Positions 29,440-43,900 of a DNA stretch of 64,000 bases are shown in pieces. Position 1 is the first letter of the stretch, and every line of letters begins with the position of its first letter. The notes below the pieces were generated by a model. That model had not been told where the DNA came from. It saw nothing but the letters and a program-made list of their open reading frames with translations, and did no database searches. This DNA comes from Brasenia schreberi (lineage: Eukaryota; Streptophyta; Magnoliopsida; Nymphaeales; Cabombaceae): contig JAYKKT010000090.1 of assembly GCA_036023115.1 (NCBI GenBank), positions 34,545,001 through 34,609,000 on the forward strand, read 5' to 3'. Position numbers and translations under genes: made by a program.

Positions 29440-31943
29440 CCTGCCGTCTACAAACCTGCCGTTCTCCCTCCTCTCTTTCTCTTACGTTTTCTGGGGGGTT
29501 CTAATCCTTTTGTTTCTGTTTATAGTTGGTGCTAGAAGACATGATTTCTTCTTGCTGATAGTGCGGAGCATGAGTTCTTATCTCCAATATTTTTCTCTCA
29601 AGTTAACGGTAAATAAATTTGGTTTCGGTATTCGAAGTTTGATATCTTGGTATTGAACGTCAAATTTTGGGTGGTGCCTATGATTTCATTCGGCATGATG
29701 ATCGTAAATTTGGCGATTTGTGTTTTATCGTGAATTTAGGGTTTATTTCCTTATTTATGTTCTTTACGTTGATCTTAAATTCTCTTATTTTTTCTTGTTA
29801 CGGTTAGATTGGTTTGAACTTTGAAATTGCTTTCTTTTTCGTGGTCACTGTTCGTTAAGGGTTTGTTGGTGTTGCTCAAATAGTGAATCTCGCTATCTTT
29901 TTCTTTTTTCTGAATTAGAACTGCAACCTTGTTGAGCCTTTGTTAAGAATTTTTTTTCTCACGTTTCTCTTTGGCTCATGGGAGGGTCTCTTCTTTTGAA
30001 CTGGATCATTTCTACGTCACAGTGTGCAATGTAGTTTGAAATTACGATATCCTAGATTACATACGAGACAATGGAGAGGTCTTTGAAATAGATGGTGACA
30101 ATTGTCTTTTTCTTTTTGGAGGGGTAGGATGATTCTGTACACTGTATTTTCATCGAGAAAATATCAGGTCAGATACAAATTGGGAGAAAGTCTGTCCCTC
30201 AAGAATATGTTTATTGGATTTGAATTTGCAGTTATCTTGTGTTTCACATAAAGGAGAGTAATGTTATATGTTTTATATTGCTGGCTAAATGTGATTTTGA
30301 CAGTATTTATTTCTGCAATGAATGGTGAATTTGAGGAGTCAAACTATACTTTGCTCTTTCTGATAGGAAATACCATATTGGTAACTGATAGAATCTAAAC
30401 ACTCATCACACCTGAAAGTGTTTCTTAGCTTTGGAGCATGCTTTTTTTTTTGTTTATCTAGAAAAGTTGGCAATTATCAAGTGGTAACGGGATAAAGGAG
30501 CTGATGTTGATTATGATTTCTGATCATGGGGGATGTGTATGAGAACCTGATGATATCTGTTTTTAATATTGTGTATATGTTTCAAGAAAACTTTGATGCA
30601 CACTGTGTGTATCTTATGTATGTGATCTTCAGACATTATACTATTGTCATATTTGTGGTGTGCCATGACCCTGTGACCTAGAACCTTAAGATTCAAAGCA
30701 CAAGTTCTTCCATGTTATTTTAAATCACAAGTTTCTGGGGTTAAATACTCTTGGGGGAGATCAGGAATCAAATCATGTATTTTTCCAGATATGTTTGGGG
30801 TTAGAAATAAGTCCTGTATGAAAAACAGAGATGCCTGCTAGTGTTGGTGAATCACAGAGAAAAGCAGACTTGTTATAGCCTAATTGATGACCCACAATAT
30901 TTTGTTTAGCCTGTGATTACCATGGCTGCAAGGTTGCCCCGGATGGGTTACCATTTGTGCCTTGCAGGTTTGTAGCTTTCCAGTAATCATTACTTCATAA
31001 CAGGCTAGCTTCATTATTTATTTAATACCTACTGTGATTATGTAACACATACTAAATTCAGTATTTTTTTGTTTATCTAAAAGAAAGGTACTGTACTTGG
31101 TGATGTCATCTCATAGCCATGCTACTCTAAAATTTCATGTTCATATACAACAACAACTAAGCCTTTTCTCATACTAGATGGGGTTGGCTACATGGATTCT
31201 TTGTTTCCACAGAGCCCTATCATAATTTGTAGAATTCATGATAAATAAGTCCGACAAAGTTTTACTTTGGTTGTCGAAAGCCTAATGCAACCCTGCTCCT
31301 TTATCCGGGCTTAGGACTAGCCATGCAAGGGTGATCCCTTACATGGGCAGAGTTCATGTTGTTCATATACAGAGCAATTTTGGGAGGTTTGGGAAGACAC
31401 TAATTTTGAAGTGTTGTAGACTTGTAGTTTATCCACTGTAAATATCGTTGAAAACAGTTTTCTTTTCTTGTCTTAAAACATTAGATACATTGCATATAGT
31501 CCAAGCTAACACTTTTGTTTTCTGGGTGCAGGTTTCCTGTGCATTGTAGGTGCAGAATTCAGAATTTTTCTTCATCTACTTTCAGGAAAAACCATAGTGG
31601 GAAGGAGAAGGTTAGAGTTTCCTGTGTTCATTTTCTCCTTTTCTTCCTTGGTGGTTTGGGCTCGATGCAAACAAAACATTTCTACCAAGTTTTTCATGCC
31701 ACTGAAGGAATCAGATTTTGAGCAAATTGAATGTTGATCATCACAAACAGCGTTCTGTATGCTGTTCTAGTCTTAGTTGAAATATTTTCATCTTATCGTC
31801 AAATGGTGATTTACTTTGGAGGGTTCTAAGGATTTATTGTGATGGCAGATTGTGCTTCAGAGTTAAATTGGAGCGGCATTAAGGATGCAAAGTTTTCATG
31901 ATCTTGGCAATTAATTTTTTGACTGGTTATCCTGAATCCTGAT
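29440..31943 (+). other. Probable 5' untranslated exons and introns of the LAZ1-like gene
   Basis: A pyrimidine-rich, TSS-like region lies at 29440-29510 (cctcctctctttctctt). Exon-like segments with fitting splice signals follow: one preceded by tttctgggtgcag at 31531 and ending in gaggagaag-type sequence before gttaga at about 31611, and one preceded by gatggcag at 31849 that runs into the start codon at 31944. These are guesses from splice consensus. The 31149-31359 LINE derivative lies in the intervening sequence. Confidence 0.4.
31149..31359 (-). mobile_element. Short RTE-LINE derivative made of 5' and 3' ends only
   Basis: On the minus strand the left part matches the LINE leader at 24916-25030 (gggatcacccttgc, taagcccggataaagga, gcattaggctttcgaca, gtaaaactttgtcgga) and is joined directly to the last 80 bases of the LINE (tctgtggaaacaaag, atccatgtagcc, ctagtatgagaaaagg, cttagttgttgttg). 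The whole endonuclease and reverse transcriptase are absent. The flanks are a perfect 11-bp duplication tgttcatatac (31138-31148 and 31360-31370), so it moved as a unit. Confidence 0.85.
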
Positions 31944-34900
31944 ATGGCATGGAGAGGTGCATTGTTATTCTTCTTTCTTCTTCATCTTGATTTAGCCGAG
32001 TCATCAAGCAGATTAAAAGAGCTATGGTCTTCAAGCATAGATGGATCCTCAGAGCTGCTACCCAGCTGGCCAATTGTTAGTGCAGGAATATTTGTGCTTA
32101 TTGCCCTTACATTGTCTTTGTTCCTTATCATCGAACACCTGAATGTCTACAATCAGTCTGAGGTACTCCTTTGTTCTTTGTTTTATTTCTAATGTGAACA
32201 TGAGACAGGGCCTTTATTCTTTGCTTTTATCTAAATGTGAATGTGCATGCACACACGTGTGAGAAAGAGAGTTCCATTTCCCATCATTTTAGTTTATTGC
32301 AATCATTTTGTTTAGGAAAACCTTCTAGATGTAATTTAAAGGCAACCTTCCACCATTATGGATTCTCATCAAATGCAACACAGATCAGTGGTTATAAATA
32401 AACTTGGTGGCATTTCTGTATGCCTCAATTGTCTCCTTAATTTCATCCATTGCACTTACATCCTTAAACATTAAGTCTATTCAATATGCAACACATGATG
32501 TTCATACTAAAGATGGATGGTTTGCCTCAAGCATCTTATCAGTTGCTCTAAAATTTGCAACATTATCAGTGATGAATTAACCAATATTTTGAACAAACAT
32601 CTTCAATATCTTAAAAAATAGAGAGCAAATTATCTATAGTTTTATCAATATAAGATAGCTCATAGGATTTAAAAAATAATGTCTCCTTTGGACAGTAGAC
32701 CAAGAAGTTTACTAATGATCTACGATGACCATTTGTCCAACCATTAGCCATAATACAACAACCACTAACCTTTCATGACTCTAAATTCATAACTTCATAT
32801 ATCAACCTATTTTTTTACTAATTTATCCCTCAAAGCATTATAAGTAGGGACCTCATAACTTGATCCTATACTAGTAATAACTGTCATGCCTTAAAAAGAA
32901 AATGAATTTGAAACATTAAAAGGAGGGAATTTTCATAAAAAAATTAATCTACTACCTCCTTTGAAGCTATAGTTGATCTAATACTTGGTTGAGTTTAAAG
33001 AATCGTATGTTGAGGAAAAAGTGAATTTATTTCACTGCCTTTAGAACCTCTTCTACCACTCCTCACAGTCATCGAGCGAACAATAGCTCTTGCAGTGGAA
33101 CAAAAACCTACCCCACTGCTACTGTCACCAGAACATACACTTTTTTCTTTCTCGCCTTTTCTCCTCAGCTATCTCTTCCTCCTCCACTTGAGCCATACCA
33201 TTTTCTTCACCGTATATCTCTCGAGAAGCATTTTGAGACATTTCAATCGCCTATTTTTGCTCTCTCTTTGTCGCAATCTCTTCTATTTTTTGTGAGCTCT
33301 AGAACTTTTTGAATTTCATACTTTACACTTTTAGGCACCCGATGACAAACAACATTCTTTTTGGTTCCTGCTAGATGGTGTTTCATGGTCTCATTACAAA
33401 ACATACACTTATTCACAATCCTATTGCTTCATACATCGAGATGCAGTAATTTCATATTAGATTGCCTCGTTATGACATCATTAAGTCAAGTAAAAGATAA
33501 ACTACAATAAGTAAAAGGTTTTTATGAAGTTGGAGAATCTCATAATCTATGAAAACTCCAAATTTTTCAAGTAAAAAATCGGGTTAAAAAAGAGTAGGGA
33601 TGAAAGGAAGGGAGTATGCCACGGATTTGACAAAAAACCTATTGAGTTTCACGGGTTTGAGAATAAAAACGTGTGATATCTTCACGATCGAGTAAATGGA
33701 AGATAGAGAAATCGTTTGGGAGCAAAGACAAGGGTTAGGGAAGGGTTTGGGAGCCAGTAGAACAACAACAAAAACCCGAGTTTTTCAGGTTTTATATCTT
33801 GCAAACCAACATCGACTCATTCAATACGGTGCTATAAATCGTAAAATATGATACGGTAAGTTGTAGTGTATCATACTAGTCTACGATGATATACGATAAA
33901 CTCATACCATATCGTACAGGTTTTACAACATTGCATAAAAGTGTTGAAAGGAAATAATAAAGCATCATTTAACTTATGTTGAGTTAATGGTTAGCATGGC
34001 ATGTGATCAATCTTCATAGAAACAAGGATCCATGTAGCTGACCCCATCTAGTATGGAAAAAGGCGTAGTTGTTTTAATTTTTCTTTTATATTTTTATGAT
34101 TAAAAAAATCATTTAAAAATGACTTATATCATACGATATGGTACGATATAGGTGTATCGGTGTCCTGTGTAATACAGGGCCTGATATGATATTTACAACA
34201 TTATTATGTATGTGTGTTATACACATGCACACACATATACATACATATATATGTATGTATGCATGTGTGTATATATATATATACACACGTGTGTGTGAGG
34301 GTGCTTAGGTGTGTTCATACTTATTTGATGGTATGCCTGCCGCTCTTGATTCCTGTCTTTGTATTTTACTCTGCTTGAGATAGAAATTAACTAATTATTC
34401 TGTAGGTGTTTCTTTTAGTCAAAATCAAGTGTCTTATTTTAGCTGATTAAAGATGATTTTCAATTTCAGGAGCAGAAGTTTCTTATTGGAATCATTCTGA
34501 TGGTTCCAGTTTATGCCACACAATCGGTAAGACAAATTTTCTTTGTGTTGACATAATGATGTTCTATTTTTGACATCTTGTACTATGCTGCAGAGTATGA
34601 GTTAGGAATGTTTTCCTGATTAAAGTAGCATTTGGTTTAAAGATACACGTAAGAAGGGTTTTGTTTGTGATATCTGCATATTTCCAGCATGTTGGCATCC
34701 GAGCAATGCCTGACCTGACTTGTCAAGTATTGACTCTGTAAATGCTCCAAGACTGTAACAAGATTTGGATCGTATCTGTGCAGCAAGCTTGTATAAGAGT
34801 TGGATCACTTTATTTTTGAAGAGTGAGTCTGCATCTTGAGTTCGGATAGATTTTCTGGGGTACCTATGTTACGGAAACTTCTTTCAAGCAGGGATTCTGT

Positions 34901-37900
34901 CATGGTTGTTATTTTCCAAGTTTCCATATTTCTCGTCTCTTTATTAAACAATTGGTGTAAATTTGTGTTGTATTTCTCATAAGAAATTGAAGAAACTTGA
35001 ACATCTCATACTTTTCTCAGGTTTTGTGGTTACGTCTATCTAGGCTCCATGAACTGCTCTCACATATTTTGCGTATGGTTTTGTTATAAACCTTGTTGTG
35101 CTGAAGGTTATCCGATCACGAGAGACTCATGGTCTAGGTTTTTGGATTAGGAGTTTCGTAAGGCAGGAGGAGTCCATGCTTGACCTATTCTCTATTTTAT
35201 GATTTTTATCTGTGTTATGGCTTTCTAGGCTGTCTATTTGAATGCGTCAAAATGATCTGGCTTTTCTTCAATTCCAAATTTATCCCTTTAAGTTCTTGCT
35301 GTTGACATTTTTCTCTTACTTGGCGTTGATTGAATTTCAAAACTTTTATGCTTAAATTTAGAACAAAATGTTCTATTATGTCCAACAATATTACATGATA
35401 AAAGTGGTATGGGATTTCAGTGCCCCAGGTTTTGGTTAGTGATCTCCTGGCTCCACTGAGGCAAGCCCAACTTCCAAGTGCCAATCAACTCGTTTGTGCA
35501 CTGCTTGGCTCGAGTGGGACTGCATCAAAATAGGTAATCATGCAGATAAAAGATTGTCGTCAAGCTTCTTTTTTGTTACAATGTGAGGCTGAAGTCTAAC
35601 GTATGCAATGACATGCATGCACCTTCTGGGAATCGAGCTCGCCATGTGTGAGTGGCATCAGAGGCCCCCATTGGTGAGTTAACACTCTGGGTGCACTGAC
35701 CTCAAGCTTTTGGGTCTAGGGATATGATTAGGATTTGTTATTAGTTCTCAGAAATAGTTATGGTCTGAGGTCTGTTGGAGGCGGATTTCAGGCTATTTGA
35801 TTCAAACCAAAAAGTGAGATCTAGGTGAAGTTTCAATTTTGGTTCAAGTTGGGGTGAAGGTGTAGCAGGGAAGGCCTAACTTCAGATATAATCAGTTTAA
35901 TTCTGGACTCTGGTCAAACTTGCTTCAGTCTTAACCTGGTTTCATTCTTCAGATGAGATTCAGTTTTTGGATCTAGGTGAAGTAGGATTCGGAGTTGTCT
36001 TTGGGTTAAGGAAATAATTATGGGTTGGGGTCTACTGAATAGGCTTTTGTTCAGGTGGGGAACTATTTTGTTTTTGGATTTCAGGCTACATGATTCGAAC
36101 CAGGCTGAGATCTTATTCAGATCATCTGATTTAATTTGGGGCAGATGTGCAGTTGGAACAGACCTAACTTCAGATATGATCAGTTCAGTTCTAGACTCTG
36201 GTCAAGGATCTAATTCAGATTTTGGGTTAGATACGGGTCAGGTTTGCTTCAATGTTGACCTGGTCTCATAAGATTCAGTTCTGATTAAGGGCTTGATCAA
36301 TTCAGATGGTATTGATGGTTACGGATGTAGGGTAGTTGAGGGGGGATTGTGTATATGTTGGATGAGTGTTTGCGGTTGACTCTGATGGTGCCATCAATGA
36401 GTGGTGGACAACTGGTGAATTGTCTTCAATGAGTGGTGCCATCAATGAGTGTTTGCGGTTGATTCTGATGGTGCCATCAATGAGTGATTGACTAAAGCAA
36501 AAATGGTGAAGTCAATCTCCTACATCTATCGAAATATCTTTCAGATGATCGATTAGTTGTCTTCTTGAAGCACTTAGTGAGAAGGGAATGACTTGATGTG
36601 GCTTGAAACCTCTGATGAGTCATGCAGGAAATGTGGGAATAGCCTTCAAGATGAGGTAGGAAAGATGGTTAAATGAATCAAATGCGTTTGTCCATCACAT
36701 CTTGTCAAGTGACAGTGAGCATCAACATTGGAAGTTTTCATGTTGCAATCTTTATGTTGCAGAAAAACCTGTCATAATATTGACAGTGTAATTCCTCCCA
36801 GTTTGTTCTCTATTCTTGCTAAGCCTCTTTGGATATTGGTGGAGACTACCCTGAACTGAAGAAGGTTTCCTTGGGTGAAAGAATGATTTTATTGTGTTTT
36901 CTTGATCTTATCCCATCCTATCTCAATGCACAGAGAAGTTGATGACAAATATTTCCATGAATGCTCGTTTTCAAAAAAATTCAGAGTTTCTCTGGAAAAT
37001 TTGATGTTGAAGCTATTTTGAGAATAATTCTCGTAAAAATTGAGGTATTCACGAAATTATAGGGAAAAGAGGACTTATCCAGATACAAAATTAGTGAAGG
37101 AGTTCTCAACAATATTCAGTTGCTAAAATCCATATATGAGACATATGTACTAATCAGTAAAAGTGCATTAGTGATGTATTAAAACCACATGTTACATTTA
37201 TACAGAAAGCAACTACTGTTTCTTTTAGGTTTGATTGAACGTATTTGTAACTTTTAAGTCTCCTTATTTTGGTCATTGTTTTATGAATGCAGTTTATTTC
37301 ATTGTTGGACTCAAAGATGGCATTTAATTGCGAAATACTGCGGGACTGCTATGAAGCTTTTGCGCTGTATTGTTTCATGAGATATTTAATCGCTTGTTTA
37401 GGTACACCACTAATTTCTACTCATCGATTTTTTTGTTATAATTTCGTGATTTTCTTTTTTATTTTCATTCAAATAGTTTAACTTGCTGTGGTACAGGTGG
37501 TGAGGAAAGCACCATCAAGTTCATGGAGGGACAAGAGGCAATAGGTTCTATGACCCCTCTTCTGGACGAATCATATTTAGATGGAACTGTAAAACATCCA
37601 TTCCCCTTGAATTGGTTTATGAAGCATTGGTACCTTGGCCCTGATTTCTATCAAGCTGTAAAAATTGGCACGGTTCAATATGTATGTCCTTGTTGTTTTC
37701 TTGTTCTTTTGTCAGCATCCTTGTATCTGATTTATTATTTATTTCCTGCTAGATTTTTTCTTTGTTTTTGTTGTAATTTTATATGTAACAAATTTTTTCT
37801 CAGATGATACTAAAGACTATTTGTGCACTTCTGGCAATTGTCTTCGAGTTTTTTGGGATATATGGAGATGGGAAATTCGATTGGCATTATGGGTATGTTG

Positions 37901-40900
37901 CTGCATTCCTTCCTTATTTTGTTGCTTATAGTGATTGGGATCCCGTGATATTCCGCGCTATTGCTTTTTCATGTGTCATTGTTTCGATGTGTTCTTTCTG
38001 CTCTGTTAGTTGATTATGACTGGTTGCTATTTTCACATTACCGGCAGTTATCCCTACCTTGCGGTTGTGCTAAACTTTAGTCAGACCTGGGCGTTGTATT
38101 GTCTTGTACAATTTTACTCGGTTACAAAAGACAAACTGGAAGCCATCAAACCTTTGGCAAAGTTTCTCGTGTTCAAATCTATTGTATTCTTGACATGGTG
38201 GCAAGGTGTTGCTGTTGCCTTCCTGTTTTCAATTGGTGCTTTTAAGGGTTCGTTGGCTAAAGAACTGAAGACAAAGATTCAGGACTATATCATATGCATT
38301 GAGGTGCGTATATTTAATTGACATGCTTTGAATATCATATGCATCCCTGGGTGCTCCCGGTTATGTTCTTTACATATGAACGTTTTCGTGTCGTAGAGAA
38401 TAATGGGAAGCTAGTATTTCTCCTGGATGAAGAATTAGCAGAGCTATTATTGGTTTAGCTGCGCATCATCATAAAAGAACACAAAATATTACAATTAATC
38501 AGAAAAAGTAACATGATCTATTTATCTAACAAATTATATACACACACATGCATATAGACATTGAAAATTCATCCTAGAGTGGCTCCACCTAGGTTGAGTG
38601 AAATGATATTTGGTCTCTCTCTCTCCCATGCACGTTCACCCCAACAAGCTCTCATGCTCTCTTTTGTTTGTATGTACGATCAATACCAACGATTCTTTAT
38701 TTGAAAGTCTTTTACTGAACCAACTGCAATGAATTGGCTATCAAGGAACTTGTTTTTTAATTGACCCATTTTTCTCTTTATCTTAATTGATTCAGTTCCA
38801 CGTATGTGCTTGGTGGCAAACTAATCAACAAATGATCATATGCTTCATTAAGTTATCCACATATCTGTTCCCACTCTTATGCTTGGTTTGAGCGACTCAA
38901 AGGCAGTGTCTGAATGTGGAAAGCTTGTTTGCGTCTTGTAGATGTGAAAATTTTATTCCAAAGCCTACGTAGAGACTTGAAATAAACTTTTCAACCTACT
39001 TCGTTTTTGCGCGAGTGTATCAGCGAGTGTATCAAGTTAATGAGTCATACTATGAAATTATGGGAAAGAATTATTGAACGTAGGTTAAGACAAGTATCAA
39101 GTACAACAGAGAACCAATTTGGATTTATGCCTGGTAGATCTACTATTGAAGCGATTCACCTTTTGAGACGTCTTATGGAACATTTTAGAGCAAAAAAGAA
39201 AGACCTTCACATGATATTTATTGATCTAGAAAAAGCTTATGATAGGGTACCGAGGGAGGTTCTTTGGAGAACTTTGAAAAAAAGAGGTATCCCATTGACA
39301 TATATTAACCTTATAAGAGACATGTATGATGGTGCAAAAACATGTGTGAGGACTCATGAAGGAACGACAGACTTCTTTGAAGTTAATATTGGGTTACATC
39401 AAGGATCAACTTTAAGTCCATACTTATTTATAATGGTGATGGATGAGTTAACAAAACATATTCAAGATGAAGTACCTTGGTGTATGTTATTTGCAGATGA
39501 CATTGTATTAGTGGAGGAGTCTAAGGAAAAAGTTAATAGAAAATTGGAACTATGGAGAGAAACATTAGAAAACAAAGGCCTCCGACTTAGTAGAACAAAG
39601 ACAGAATATATGGAATGTAAGTTTGATCATTTGGCTACTTCAGAGGACATAGAAATTAAAATTGGCACACATTGCATTCCCCAAAAGGAAAGTTTTAAAT
39701 ACCTAGGGTCAATTTTTCAAAGTGATGGAAGAATTGATGGAGATGTTACACATAGAATTAATGCTGGTTGGTTAAAATGGAGAGGAGCATCAGGTATTCT
39801 TTGTGACAAGAAGATACCATTAAAATTAAAAGGTAAATATTATAGAGCAGCAGTTAGGCCTGCCATGTTTTATGGTTCTGAGTGTTGGGCAGTTAATCAT
39901 CAACATGTACAAAAGATGTCTGTGACAGAAATGAAGATGTTGAGATGGATGAGTGGTCATACAAGAAAAGACCGTATACATAATGAGGTTATTAGAAACA
40001 AATTAGGAGTGGCACCAATAGAGGATAAAATGAGAGAACATCGTTTAAGATGGTTTGGACATATAGAAAGAAGATCAAAAGAAGAACCTGTAAGAAGGTT
40101 AGAAAACCTAAATTTGGAAAGTATTAAAAGAGGTAGAGGACGACCACAAAAGTGTTGGAAAGAAACAATAAAGAATGATCTAGCTTATTGGGAGTTAACT
40201 GCTAACATGGCACACGATAGAGATCTGTGGAAACAAAGAATCCATGTAGCCGACCCCGTCTAGTATGGGAAAAGGCTTAGTTGTTGTTGTTGTTGTTGTA
40301 TGAGCTAGTTTCACTAAAACTAGCAAAGATATAATTCTGACTTCATGGGGCGATTATGGCTAAGAGGGATCTTTTCGTCTTAGGCCTTCTTGAATCGATG
40401 CTCAAGGGTCAACCTAGACGCTTTGAGGGTTAATTTGAGCTGAGTGTGTGTTTTCAAACCAAAATTCACTTGAAAGACGATTTTGATAAAACAATTCGTG
40501 CACTTAGTCTATAGAGTGAAAATTCTTCAAGTTCTGAAAAACATAAACTTGTTTTGTTTTTAGAGCTTGTTTCTGAATTTTTTTTTTGTATAGTCTAGAG
40601 ATCTCCAAAAAAAAAACCTTCATATGATATTTATTGATCTAGAAAAAGCTTATGATAGGGTACCGAGGGAGGTTCTTTGGAGAACTTTGGAGAAAAGAGG
40701 TATCCCATTGACATATATTAACCTTATAAGAGACATGTATGATGGTGCAAAAACATGTGTGAAGACTCATGAAGGAACGACAGACTTCTTTGAAGTTAAT
40801 ATTGGGTTACATCAAGGATCAACTTTAAGTCCATACTTATTTATAATGGTGATGGATGAGTTAACAAAACATATTCAAGATGAAGTACCTTGGTGTATGT

Positions 40901-43900
40901 TATTTGCAGATGACATTGTATTAGTGGAGGAGTCTAAGGAAAAAGTTAATAGAAAATTAGAACTATGGAGAGAAACATTAGAAAGCAAAGGCCTCCGACT
41001 TAGTAGAACAAAGACAGAATATATGGAATGTAAGTTTGATCATTTGGTTATTTCAGAGGACATAGAAATTAAAATTGGCACACATTGCATTCCCCAAAAG
41101 GAAAGTTTTAAATACCTAGGGTCAATTTTTCAGAGGGATGGAAGAATTGATGGAGATGTTACACATAGAATTAATGCGGGTTGGTTAAAATGGAGAGGAG
41201 CATCAGGTATTCTTTGTGATAAGAAGATACCATTAAAGTTAAAAGGTAAATATTATAGAGCAGCAATTAGGCCTACCATGTTTTATGGTTATGAGTGTTG
41301 GGCAGTTAATCATCAACATGTACAAAAGATGTCTGTGACGGAAATGAAGATGTTGAGATGGATGAGTGGTCATACAAGAAAAGACCGTATACATAATGAG
41401 GTTATTAGAAACAAATTAGGAGTGGCATCAATAGAGGATAAAATGAGAGAACATCGTTTAAGATGGTTTGGACATATAGAAAGAAGATCAAAAGAAAAAT
41501 CTGGAAGAAGGTTAGAAAAACTAAATTTGGAAAGTATTAAAAGAGGTAGAGGATGACCACAAAAGTGTTGGAAAGAAACAATAAAGAATGATCTAGATTA
41601 TTGGGAGTTAACTTCTAACATGGCACACGATAGGGATCTCTGGAAACAAAGAATCCATGTAGCCGACCCCGTCTATAATGGGAAAAGGCTTAGTTGTTGT
41701 TGTTTGTAGTCTAGAGATCTCCAAAATTCATGAAAATTTTCCAGCATGCAGAGTAGAATGTGGAGATTCTCAGACTATTTTTATTTTGTACTTTGGTGCT
41801 GTAGATTTGCAGAATTAAATCCGGAACAGACCACTACTCAGGTGTTTCAGGATATTCTGTTACAGAAACATAGAGGCCTAAAGAATCCTCTGTATCTCGG
41901 TGCACAGAACTCCAAATTCTATGATTTTAGTCTTGTTGGAAAGCTATGGATATCAGCTTTCCGATAAGACTAATTTTATCAAATTTGGTTCACTACAGAC
42001 AGAGTTATGTGAATTTTACCCAACCTCCGTTGCAGGAAAACAGACTGTGAAGAAACTAAATCTGAACTTCACCGATCTTTTCTTGTTTTATTCACGAAAC
42101 TACATGGCCTTAAAATTCTTGAAAATTTTATTGCTAGTGGGCTTGTGTGTAGATTCAGTGTCTTAAGTTTCAGACCATTCGGAGCAGCGGTTGAGAAATA
42201 AAAAATAAAACAATGGACGTATGCAGGATGTAGGAAAACAAAGTTTCAGTTTTAGAACATATATGCATGCATCCATCCGAATTTAAAAGTCATCCACAAC
42301 TAAATTAAAGCAAATGACTGAAGGGAAATGAATGTAAATACATATTTAGCTTAAGCATAGAGGGAATTATGAGATATAAGAGTGTATAGAATATAGAGAA
42401 GTAGAAAATCACAAAAGCAAACAAGTAGAGTGCATAAACATACACGAAATGAAATGGGCAACATTTTTACCCCCTATTACAACATGGGGGAAGACTCAAG
42501 CTCCATTAATACAACTCCTTTTCAAATTAAATATGAGGAAAAAAATCAAGACCAGCAAAAGAAGAACACTTACTTATCGGCCTTCCAATGGCACACGGAT
42601 TCAAGAAGGAAGTCGTCCCCTTTTTCTTCTCCTCTCACTCTCTTCTCTCTCTTGTTGCAACACCTCCTCTCTCTCCTAGACCCCTTCGTACACTTCTCTA
42701 GTCTTGGCAAGTCCCTCCAATGCCTCCAATGCTCCAAATTCTTCCAATGCTCAAAAACGTCCCCCCTTGGCCTCTATTTATCGGCCAAGAGAGGGGGTTG
42801 CTAGACCCTTCGATGATGTGGGTCAATGGATCTCTTCTTCGCTCTATCTTGGCTTCAATCCAAAGAGGTCCAACTGCACATGGTCTTGTGGTCCCCTAGG
42901 TCAAGAGGAGTCCAACCCATGCAACCTTTGACTTGAGTGGGTTGGCCTTGGCTCGAGCCAATATGGTTTTGGTCCCATCAGCTAGGGGCAGTCTTCCTTT
43001 GGGGGAGCCGTGTGTCCTTGTTCATAGAGCTTTACCTAGGTGAGTCTCCCTTTGGTTCGGTCAAGGTAAGTGGGCTCGGCCAAGGCGGGCTTGGCTATTG
43101 CTTCTTGCTTCGTCTGGGTCCACCTGAGCTCAGTCCCTGCTTGATGTGAGCCTGCTTTAACTGTTGCATTGATCTTTGCTGAATCTTCGGCGAGGATGAT
43201 TCATTTTTATCCCTGCTTGACCTGGCTTTTATCCCTTTTTATTTATGATTTCAAATATTTTCTTTTTTATTATTTAAAACCATTTCATTTTGAAATATAT
43301 TTGAAAACATCGAGTTTTATCGAAATCTTCAAATATTCCTTTGAAAACAATTGAGTTTCATTCCCAGTGTTTGTTTGCATGTGCGTCCTGTTTTTCACCC
43401 CATGAGTTGGTCTTTGCCATTTCAACCACTTTAACTCTTTGTTGAGTGTAGGGTGTCGGACCACTTTAACCCTTTCGATGGGTGTGGGGTCTCGAACTAC
43501 TTTAACCTTTGATGGGTGTAGGGTGTCGGAGTAGGATTATCCTCCATCGGGCGAGTTTTTGAGGCCCGATTTGAATTTGATTTGGTTTTGATCAGTGTTG
43601 TCTGACGCGTATCGTATCGCGTATCGCTGGGCTCCACGATACGGGCGTATCGTATCGTACTTTAATATTAAAAAACTATAAAAATTATTTTAAAAATCAA
43701 TAAAATTAGTAAAAATCCGAAAAAAATCAAGAAAATTCTGGAAAATTTTGGAAAAATCTGGTAATTGCTTTAAATTCATATAATGCAAAGTTTAGCACAA
43801 ATTGAACATTTAATATTGAACAATTGCATCCAAAATTATATATTTTGAATCAAAAAATGAAATACATTTATATTTTACATATTGTAAATTTGTATCAGGA

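Noticed and set aside
36370..36490. CRISPR-like or regulatory repeat array
   Set aside because: Repeats are adjacent and irregular without unique equal-length spacers, in a plant intron; simple tandem duplication explains them.
42430..42804. 124-codon frame in LAZ1-like intron 6
   Set aside because: Low-complexity Ser/Leu composition from a pyrimidine-rich stretch, with no domain and no splice context.
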